DNA of 18,269 nt, from positions 1 to 18,269 of the forward strand of contig JAQGKC010000110.1 in NCBI GenBank assembly GCA_028290305.1. Direction: 5' to 3'. The notes under the pieces are model-generated. The model saw only the letters and a program-made list of their open reading frames with translations, made no database searches and was not told where the DNA came from. This document shows positions 8,641 to 14,375 of the stretch, in pieces (position 1 is the stretch's first letter; each line of letters begins with the position of its first letter). A program made the position numbers and the translations under genes. Origin of the DNA: Bradyrhizobium sp. Its GTDB lineage: Bacteria > Pseudomonadota > Alphaproteobacteria > Rhizobiales > Xanthobacteraceae.

Positions 8641-8970
8641 TTACGCCGCGAGCCGGCCGCGATTGTTCGCGGCGAGGATGGGCCGGTCGAGATCATCTTC
8701 GCCATCAGCACCGGGTTGATGTAGCTGGGCCGGGCCGCGATCAGCGGCTTGGTCGTGGCCGAGCACGCCGCCATGAAGGCGCCGGCGATCCATGCCTCCC
8801 AGCAGGTCGAGCCGACCGGAATCAACAGATATTCGAAACCCGCCTGCTCGGCGGCCTTGACCACGCGCTCGCAAAGTTCCGGCGACCCCCGCCGCGTGGG
8901 CCTCGGCCAGGCCATAGGCCATGGTGTCGCCATGGGTCGGCAGATACCAGCCGAATTCGAGCGGACGCAT
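8641..8970 (-). pseudogene. Frameshifted and internally deleted LLM-class flavin-dependent monooxygenase (SsuD-like)
   Basis: From ATG 8970 (strong AGGAGA ribosome site just upstream) the frame reads MRPLEFGWYLPTHGDTMAYG, a typical start of SsuD-like alkanesulfonate monooxygenases. After EAHAAG the homology moves to another frame (SPELCERVVKAAEQAGFEYL, then CWEAWIAGAFMAA and YINPVLMAKMIST). Removing one G from the five-G run (the C run at 8886-8890 on the plus strand) would restore the frame. After MAKMIST, around 8687-8690, the sequence jumps to a C-terminal tail RPILAANNRGRLAA and stop (8641-8685). This implies loss of most of the TIM-barrel (the family is usually 350-390 aa). The gene cannot make an active enzyme. 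The single-base shift alone could be a sequencing error; the deletion could not. Confidence 0.75.
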
Positions 8971-9127
8971 GGATTTCTCCTGCAGACGCGGACTTTGCCG
9001 GACAATCGTGGCCGGCAGTTTACAACCCGCCCCGGACAACCCGCAGCCGGCGCATGCGGACCCGACCATCATCCGCAAGCAGAGCCGTTGCCGTATCCCG
9101 GCCAATCGGCTAAAGGATGGCCTCGCT

Positions 9128-9204
9128 GCACCCGTAGCTCAGCTGGATAGAGCGTTGCCCTCCGAAGGCAAAGGTCACACGTTCGAATCGTGTCGGGTGC
9201 GCCA
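9128..9204 (+). tRNA. tRNA-Arg (anticodon CCG)
   Basis: A full 77-nt cloverleaf. Acceptor GCACCCG pairs with CGGGTGC, the D stem is GCTC/GAGC, and the anticodon stem is TTGCC/GGCAA with loop CTCCGAA (anticodon CCG). The T stem is ACACG/CGTGT with loop TTCGAAT, and CCA is encoded at 9202-9204. A tyrosine integrase begins 105 bp downstream, so the 3' half of this gene is the probable attachment site of the following element. The gene stays intact, as usual for such integrations. Confidence 0.97.
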
Positions 9205-9221
9205 GTGCTTAAACCTGATGT

Positions 9222-9243
9222 ATCAACGACTTATCTCGTTGAT
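9222..9243. repeat. Perfect 8-bp palindrome between tRNA and integrase
   Basis: ATCAACGA, six bases, TCGTTGAT. It lies 18 bp past the tRNA CCA and 66 bp before the integrase start. It has no T-run, so it is not a classical terminator. It may be a binding site for the integrase or an excision factor, an operator for the integrase gene, or a processing stem behind the tRNA. Confidence 0.5.
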
Positions 9244-9274
9244 GTCGGATTCTCGAAAGCTCCTCAGATCAGCC

Positions 9275-9292
9275 GGTCACACGCTGGTCACA
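9275..9292 (+). repeat. Direct repeats GGTCACA, one helical turn apart
   Basis: GGTCACA occurs at 9275-9281 and 9286-9292, spaced 11 bp start to start, immediately before the integrase ribosome site. A third copy, extended to GGTCACACG, lies in the tRNA variable/T-arm (9173-9181), and the 9275 copy shares those nine bases. The spacing is typical of arm-type sites bound by the N-terminal domain of tyrosine integrases. This role is inference. Confidence 0.35.
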
Positions 9293-9308
9293 ACAGAGGA
9301 GTTTTTCA

Positions 9309-10343
9309 ATGGCAACCCTACGCTTTCGTAATGGCAAGTGGCAGGTTCAAGTCCGACGCCGAGGCTATCAAGCCCGCACCCAATCCTTCCTGAATAAACC
9401 CGATGCTCAGCGATGGGCGCGGCACATTGAGACTGAACTCGATCGAACCCTCATACCGAATGACGTGCGGACACTAGCTCAGGTCACTCTGGCAGAACTC
9501 CTCATTCGTTACCGCGACACGGTAACCATCAACAGGCGTGGGCTATTGCCCGAAAAGAAACGCATCGAGGCATTCCTCCGCCAGGACTGGTGCGCCTATC
9601 CCCTCGCGAAGTTAAATGCGCGTTATTTCAGTGCATATCGCGATGACCGTCTCAAGTGCGTTGGACCGGGTACGGTCATCCGCGAGCTGGGCCTTCTGCG
9701 ATCAATCTTTGAAACTGCGCGGCGGGAGTGGGGATACAGCTCCCTTGAGAACCCACTAGCCTCGATCCGAAAACCCAAAGCACCGGACGGACGGGAACGC
9801 AGGCTAGAGCCGGGTGAATTAGCCGGACTGAGTGCAGCCTGCGCTACGGTCCGAAGTACGTTGCTATTACATGGCATCCATATGGCCATTGAGACAGGAA
9901 TGCGCCGGGGTGAGCTACTGGCCATTCAATGGAAGCACGTGAACTTCGATAGGGGAGTTCTGCACATACCGGTTACAAAAACAGGCAAGCCACGCTCTAT
10001 TCCTCTCACAGACCGAGCACGGGAAATTCTTACAGAGCGCAAGGTGCTTCCCGACGCAGATGCGAAATACGCCTTTCCAATTAGTGCCAACACGTTTCGG
10101 CTTGCGTGGGAACGCTGCAAGCGGCGTGCGGTGCGAGCCGGCTGCATCGGTGTTCAAGAGCTACGGTTCCACGACCTGCGTCACGAAGCAGTAAGCCGGT
10201 TCTTCGAACTAGGTCTCAATACTGCGGAAGTCGCATCAATCAGCGGACACAGGGATTTACGGATGCTGTTTCGGTATACGCATCTTAAGCCCGAGGACAT
10301 CGTTGCTAAGCTACGTAAGAATAATAAGGAGATTGCAGCATGA
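9309..10343 (+). CDS. int: Tyrosine recombinase (phage-type integrase)
   Basis: 344 aa starting at ATG 9309 behind AGAGGAG. The N-terminal ~50 residues (RFRNGKWQVQVRRRGY) form an arm-binding-like domain, ~55-150 a SAM-like core-binding domain, and ~165-340 the catalytic domain. The active site is complete: R199 (TGMRRGE), K224 (TKTGK), H288 and R291 (HDLRH), H314 (SGHRD) and nucleophile Y323 (RYTH). It should integrate and excise the element at the neighbouring tRNA-Arg gene. Its base composition is less G+C-rich than the core genes to the left. The stop overlaps the next start (ATGA), so the following ORF is translationally coupled. Confidence 0.95.
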   Translation: MATLRFRNGKWQVQVRRRGYQARTQSFLNKPDAQRWARHIETELDRTLIPNDVRTLAQVTLAELLIRYRDTVTINRRGLLPEKKRIEAFLRQDWCAYPLAKLNARYFSAYRDDRLKCVGPGTVIRELGLLRSIFETARREWGYSSLENPLASIRKPKAPDGRERRLEPGELAGLSAACATVRSTLLLHGIHMAIETGMRRGELLAIQWKHVNFDRGVLHIPVTKTGKPRSIPLTDRAREILTERKVLPDADAKYAFPISANTFRLAWERCKRRAVRAGCIGVQELRFHDLRHEAVSRFFELGLNTAEVASISGHRDLRMLFRYTHLKPEDIVAKLRKNNKEIAA

Positions 10344-10735
10344 CAAACCGGGCGCTCGCAATGCCAGAGTACGTAACAAAGCTAACCAGCATGCAACTCA
10401 CGTTAATCGGGCTACAGCCGAAAATGCAGGACGATGTGATGATTTGTCCACTGATGTACGAGGATGGTAGCGCGCTGTCACTCCTCACTATGTGCGTAGC
10501 CAAGCGGGGCTGGCTCCACAAAAAGCCTTTGATTGCGCTTTCTCTTGTGGAGCTGGACGGAAACACAAGAGTCGTACAGGTTTACTTCAAAGAACTCATG
10601 ACCGTTCCAGTTAATGACAGTGATGTTACGTTCCTGCTGCGCTATGGCACTATGGTCAAAGCAATGTTGGTCACACATGCCAAAGTCAGCAATATGGGGA
10701 AGCTGGTCAACCTGCGACGAAGGGAAGCCCGATAG
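10340..10735 (+). CDS. Unknown protein coupled to the integrase
   Basis: 131 aa; I recognise no family. ATG 10340 overlaps the integrase stop (ATGA), a strong sign of translational coupling and of a real gene. The middle has alternating hydrophobic stretches (ALSLLTMCVA, PLIALSLVEL, TRVVQVYF) suggestive of beta-strands. The C-terminus is basic (KLVNLRRREAR). No helix-turn-helix is evident, so a role as excisionase is only a guess from position. It is the last gene before a strong terminator, so it forms a two-gene unit with the integrase. Confidence 0.6.
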   Translation: MTNRALAMPEYVTKLTSMQLTLIGLQPKMQDDVMICPLMYEDGSALSLLTMCVAKRGWLHKKPLIALSLVELDGNTRVVQVYFKELMTVPVNDSDVTFLLRYGTMVKAMLVTHAKVSNMGKLVNLRRREAR

Positions 10736-10871
10736 CAAACCAGCGTCCTTAAGGCCAGTTCCTCCCTATTAGGTAAAGAACCCGAGATCAACAATACCGA
10801 AGTCAATTAGACCGACAATCGTACCTAAATAACCTTTTAGAGAAAGCTGTCGGAGTTTGCGGGTTCGCCCG

Positions 10872-10910
10872 AAGGCCTGCTGATCATTTGATCGGTGGGC
10901 CTTTTCTATT
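10872..10910 (+). terminator. Rho-independent terminator upstream of the helicase gene
   Basis: AAGGCCTGCTGATC pairs along its whole length (counting G-U pairs) with GATCGGTGGGCCTT across a four-base loop ATTT. The stem is followed by a T-rich tail TTTTCTATTT. A small CGGG-TTCG-CCCG hairpin sits just before it (10859-10870). It could end the integrase unit. Because it lies only about 20 bp before the helicase ATG, it may also act as an attenuator in the helicase leader. Confidence 0.75.
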
Positions 10911-10931
10911 TCAACACACCGCAACGAGAAC

Positions 10932-12803
10932 ATGACAACCACATTTATTGAACGCATGAAGCTGCATTGGAAGACCCAATCCATGCCTTGCACCAAGGCG
11001 CTAATCGAAGGGTGGCTTCAGCTTGAGCAAGCCATTGACGACGCTGCAGACCAGCGCCGATGGCAGGTCCTACAACTACCTACAGGCACTGGAAAGACGG
11101 ATGCCCTGATCGCACTGTGTGCGACGCCTACGTTGTTACAGCATCCCGGCGCGCTGGTGATCACCCGGTTCACAGACGAGGCCGACAGGATCGCTCAGAA
11201 GATAAATCAGATGTCAGGCTTGAGGATTGCATTGGCGACGCATCAGCACACAACAGAAAATGCCCTGGCGATGGCAGAGAGTCCTGTGCTGGTAATAACC
11301 CACTCTGCGTACAGAAGCGCGCTACGAGAGGCGCACAATCGCGCCGGTGCCGCTCACAAGTTAGACCTGTATCTTCGCTATCAACAGGCTATGCGCACAT
11401 GGCTTATCGTTGATGAGGCATTCAACTGGATCGACGCCTATGAAGCGGATGTTGATGCTTTTATAGCGATGTGTAGCGCTCTGTCAGTACAGATGCGCAA
11501 CAATCCCAATCTCAACTTGCTGCTGACCTTTGTCATTGGGCTCAGCGATGCACAGAATACTGAGCGATCCGATAGGCTAGTGCGTGCTGAGCACTTCATG
11601 ATGCTGGAAGGCGTAAACTTCGAGGAACTACGGCTAGCCATCAAAGCCCTCCCTGCTGAGGCAACTGAACTTTGGCGTCGGACAGAACTACATCTTCGCC
11701 CGGTTGCAGCAAACGAGAAGCCAAGGCGAACGACCTTCAGGGAGGAATACGTCAAACTACTAGACCAACTACACGCCATCCAACAGATGGGGCGTGCGTG
11801 GGTGAGTCGAAGAAGCGCACGGACGAGGCTCCATAGTTCGCGGTTGCTTCTCGATACCAAACGACCCTGCGGCGTTATACTTGATGCAACCGCCAGCGTT
11901 GACCAAAGCTATGATTTGTACGGTAGTTGCGTGGCGCTCGTGCCGAGGCCGGTCGGTATCCGGTCGTACGGTAACGTGACCGTTCATGTATCGCGTCCGC
12001 ATCACGTCGGCAAAGAGCGCTTAATCAGGGATGCGGCTACGGATTGGCCTGCGCTTGCGCAACGGTTAGAAACAAAGCTTGCCGACACAAGCAAAGTGCT
12101 GGTGATCACGCACAAGGACATCGCTGGAATCGTAGAGAAGCGCGGACTTAGACGCGGAAAACTTTATGTTGCGCATTGGGGCGCCCTAGACGGGAAGAAC
12201 GATTGGCGTGAATGCGATACGGTTGTCATCTACGGACTTCCTTATCTCGACGACATAGCACCCACTGATCTGTTTCACGCCTGCACCGGTTTATGGTCGA
12301 GTGACTGGTTCGAGGGGCAGCGCGGACATTGTGGCGAAGTCGATATGAAGATCGCCATAAAGAACAAGTTCATCGCCAAGAGCGTCATACAGGCTTTCAA
12401 TAGAGGCCGCCCTCGCACGATTATCGACGGTCAAGGTAACTGCGCGCCTACCGACGTGTTCATGCTGCTGCCTCGCGGCAAGACAGCAGATGAGGTGATT
12501 GGTGCCATTCAAGAGGAAATGCCCGGTGCGAAAATGGTGCAGTGGGCAGCGGCTTCTGAGATCAAGAAGTCTTTAAGTCATAACGAAAGCCGGTTGGTTG
12601 CGGAGCTACAGACCTGCAAGCCCGGCATTTATACGAAATCACAAATCGTCGCACGCTTATCCATCGCAGCACGGACGTTCGAGCGGCTCTCCGTCAATAT
12701 TCAGAAGCAGGACTCTGTACTGATGCGCGAACTGATCGCCATCGGAGTTGAGTACGACTGCACAATCGGTCGTGGAAAGGAGGCGTGTTTCAACAAAAAA
12801 TGA
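10932..12803 (+). CDS. SF2-type DNA/RNA helicase of a mobile element
   Basis: 623 aa. Motif I is LPTGTGKT (49-56), motif II is a DEAF variant of DEAD/DEAH in LIVDEAFN (158-165), and a DATAS segment (318-322) sits where motif III would be. Later come VITHKDI (391-397, motif IV-like), AHWGALDGKNDW then CDTVVIYG (414-435, motif V-like) and QAFNRGRPR (487-495, arginine-finger motif VI). The C-terminal ~85 residues may be a small DNA-binding extension. This resembles the replication or processing helicases found next to integrases in prophages and satellites. No primase domain or replication origin was recognised. It begins after a strong terminator and is followed 10 bp later by the HNH gene, with which it probably forms an operon. 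Its exact role is unknown. Confidence 0.8.
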   Translation: MTTTFIERMKLHWKTQSMPCTKALIEGWLQLEQAIDDAADQRRWQVLQLPTGTGKTDALIALCATPTLLQHPGALVITRFTDEADRIAQKINQMSGLRIALATHQHTTENALAMAESPVLVITHSAYRSALREAHNRAGAAHKLDLYLRYQQAMRTWLIVDEAFNWIDAYEADVDAFIAMCSALSVQMRNNPNLNLLLTFVIGLSDAQNTERSDRLVRAEHFMMLEGVNFEELRLAIKALPAEATELWRRTELHLRPVAANEKPRRTTFREEYVKLLDQLHAIQQMGRAWVSRRSARTRLHSSRLLLDTKRPCGVILDATASVDQSYDLYGSCVALVPRPVGIRSYGNVTVHVSRPHHVGKERLIRDAATDWPALAQRLETKLADTSKVLVITHKDIAGIVEKRGLRRGKLYVAHWGALDGKNDWRECDTVVIYGLPYLDDIAPTDLFHACTGLWSSDWFEGQRGHCGEVDMKIAIKNKFIAKSVIQAFNRGRPRTIIDGQGNCAPTDVFMLLPRGKTADEVIGAIQEEMPGAKMVQWAAASEIKKSLSHNESRLVAELQTCKPGIYTKSQIVARLSIAARTFERLSVNIQKQDSVLMRELIAIGVEYDCTIGRGKEACFNKK

Positions 12804-12813
12804 GTGAGTAGAC

Positions 12814-13293
12814 ATGAACCTACAGAGTGCTGGCACCATCAATGTGCTGAGCAGAAACGAGGCCGCGCTATGCGGCCTTTCGCGCTTCTATACAGGCCGG
12901 CCATGCAAGGCGGGGCATTTATCAGGGCGATTTATCAGCAACCGACAGTGCGTCACATGCAACGCCATGAAGGCACGCCAGCGGGATCGCCTCAGAGGCC
13001 TTAGAGACCCATCCTTCAGGATGCACAGGAATACTCTGCGCCGCACCGGTATGGCGCTCAGGGGCCGCGCTAGCCCTATCGAGACGTTAGGCTGCGATCA
13101 TCCCGAGCTACGGGACTATATCGCCGCTCGGTTTCGGGTCGGGATGTCCTGGGAGCGTTACCGGCAATGGGAAGTGGATCACATTGAGCCGCTATCGTCG
13201 GCGCGCACGCTGAGCGAACTGATCGCGCTCTGTCACTTCAGCAATCTTCAGCCACTATGGCGGGGCGAGAACCTAAGAAAGGGCGGGGCATAG
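12814..13293 (+). CDS. HNH endonuclease with N-terminal zinc finger
   Basis: 159 aa. The N-terminal third carries a probable zinc-binding C-x3-H...C-x2-C unit (C31, H35, C46, C49) in the phage-type context GLSRFYTGRPCKAGH. The C-terminus has an HNH-type nuclease core: VDHIEPL (H123), LCHFSNLQPLW (N144) and GENLRKG (N153). Small HNH proteins of this type occur in phages and satellites, near packaging genes or as free-standing homing or nicking nucleases. No terminase gene is nearby here. The start follows the helicase stop by 10 bp with a weak ribosome site, suggesting coupling. A GC-rich hairpin inside the beginning of the gene (12860-12878) is within the conserved domain and is probably coding. 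Confidence 0.8.
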   Translation: MNLQSAGTINVLSRNEAALCGLSRFYTGRPCKAGHLSGRFISNRQCVTCNAMKARQRDRLRGLRDPSFRMHRNTLRRTGMALRGRASPIETLGCDHPELRDYIAARFRVGMSWERYRQWEVDHIEPLSSARTLSELIALCHFSNLQPLWRGENLRKGGA

Positions 13294-13300
13294 TGCCCCG
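13284..13300. repeat. 7-bp inverted repeat around the HNH stop codon
   Basis: CGGGGCA, TAG, TGCCCCG: a perfect stem with the stop codon of the HNH gene as its three-base loop. There is no T-run after it, so if it ends transcription it is not a canonical intrinsic terminator. It could protect the mRNA 3' end. Confidence 0.4.
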
Positions 13301-13425
13301 TCCAAAACACGGAAGCGCGCGCGAGTATCTGTCTTTGTTCGCACACGGGGAGACCGGCCGTTACTCGTGGTGATGCGTCGGAGATCCGCCCCACAGAACT
13401 CTCGCCAGGATTCGGTGTTCGCCTT

Positions 13426-13483
13426 AGTTGAAAGCGCGAACTTGAGGTGAAGTAGTGGTGTTCTCTACAATCGGCTTTCAACT
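13426..13483. repeat. 10-bp perfect inverted repeat in the convergent gap
   Basis: AGTTGAAAGC (13426-13435) and GCTTTCAACT (13474-13483) with a 38-base spacer that itself holds a GTAG/CTAC stem. It lies between the HNH gene and the 3' end of the defence-like operon. It may be a terminator-like structure, a small structured RNA or a module boundary; no T-run follows either arm. Confidence 0.45.
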
Positions 13484-13519
13484 GCAAATGATCATATCAA
13501 CCAGAGTGCATTCGAGCTT

Positions 13520-14365
13520 CTAATTCTGCAGATTGTCCAGCCCCGGATTAACACTTGCCCCGGAAGTGGGCATCGCCGCGAGGTATTTAGAAAGGTGCGG
13601 ACGCTTTCCTATTCGACCTTCTATAAAAATGCGCAAGTGTTGAAGCGATTTGTAGTACGCCTCTCCTCCAAGCTCACCTGAAATAAGGGCAAACCTCAAG
13701 TACAGCAAGTATGTGATAACCACGTCAGACTCACAGTAGTCCGCAACGTCCTCCAAACGATTGGCGTTGACCATCGCTTCCACCTGCGAACCATCGACAT
13801 CAGTATCCTTCCCAGGTATTCCGCAAAGAGCAGCGAGCTCATTTAGAGAGGGCTTTGTGCTTGCGCCAAAATTGCTCATCACGTCGCAAAGATCAATATG
13901 ATCTCGACCGAAGCGATACCAGTAGTCCTTGCCATTAGCTCGATGCAAGGAAGGTACTGGGACGGAGAGCGCAAAGGCTCTATAGCGCAATACGGGTAGG
14001 TCGAAGCTTGAGCTATTGAAGCCTATCAACTGAGGCAGTGGTGGTACGTCCAAGCTATCAACAAATCCAGCTATCAATTGTGCCTCGGTCCGTAGCCCGA
14101 TATGACCGACGCCCGACCTCGCGATTGTCCATGGACTACCTCTGCCTTGCCGGTGAGCATAAATTGCCCCGATGCAGATAATCCTCTGAAGTGGCACCTT
14201 AACAAACGCTAGAAGTGGATCCTGTCCGGCCCGTGCGTACTTTTCCCCTAGTCGAGTTCTCACCTCGGCGTCTGTCTCGCCAGATTGGGCATTAATCACC
14301 GCTCGCCCTACGGTAAGATCGGGCGCCGTCTCGAGGTCGAAGATAACGACAGACTGTTCGCTCAC
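13520..14365 (-). CDS. PolB-type DEDDy 3'-5' exonuclease (third gene of OLD-UvrD operon)
   Basis: 281 aa, matching the family of stand-alone exonucleases related to the PolB proofreading domain (DNA_pol_B_exo2 type). Exo I is FDLETAP (D10, E12), Exo II is in FNSSSFDLPVLRYRAF (D122), and Exo III is YCESD (Y210, D214). Family-typical segments RIICIGAI, HIDLCDVM and SLNELAALCGIPGK are also present. All catalytic acids are intact, so active 3'-5' degradation of single-stranded DNA (or RNA) is expected. The start is GTG 14365, ten bases after the helicase stop, with only a weak G-rich ribosome site, so translation probably depends on the upstream gene. It is the last gene of the operon. This exonuclease is not part of the canonical Gabija pair; I infer that it degrades ends made by the nuclease/helicase partners. 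Confidence 0.9.
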   Translation of the reverse strand: MSEQSVVIFDLETAPDLTVGRAVINAQSGETDAEVRTRLGEKYARAGQDPLLAFVKVPLQRIICIGAIYAHRQGRGSPWTIARSGVGHIGLRTEAQLIAGFVDSLDVPPLPQLIGFNSSSFDLPVLRYRAFALSVPVPSLHRANGKDYWYRFGRDHIDLCDVMSNFGASTKPSLNELAALCGIPGKDTDVDGSQVEAMVNANRLEDVADYCESDVVITYLLYLRFALISGELGGEAYYKSLQHLRIFIEGRIGKRPHLSKYLAAMPTSGASVNPGLDNLQN

Positions 14366-14375
14366 GACGACCCCG

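Noticed and set aside
8616..9005. N-terminal extension making the hydrolase a 473-aa protein
   Set aside because: The extension is the middle frame of a broken monooxygenase. ATG 8615 has a good ribosome site and starts a proper signal peptide.
10669..10676. Fourth GGTCACAC copy as a further integrase arm site
   Set aside because: It lies in the coding region of the ORF after int, far from the attachment site, and one chance copy is expected over this length.
10769..10996. Minus-strand 75-aa ORF across the terminator and helicase start
   Set aside because: It covers a clear intrinsic terminator and the start of a well-supported helicase gene, with no recognisable domain.
12860..12878. AGGCCGC/GCGGCCT hairpin as a terminator after the helicase gene
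   Set aside because: It has no T-run and lies inside the conserved N-terminal domain of the HNH protein, so it is best explained as coding sequence.
13248..13487. Minus-strand 79-aa ORF in the gap after the HNH gene
   Set aside because: It overlaps the HNH 3' end and the inverted repeats, has no clear ribosome site and no recognisable motif.
13294..13519. CRISPR array or retron-like RNA in the gap
   Set aside because: There are no regularly spaced repeats and no reverse transcriptase nearby; only a single inverted repeat is seen.
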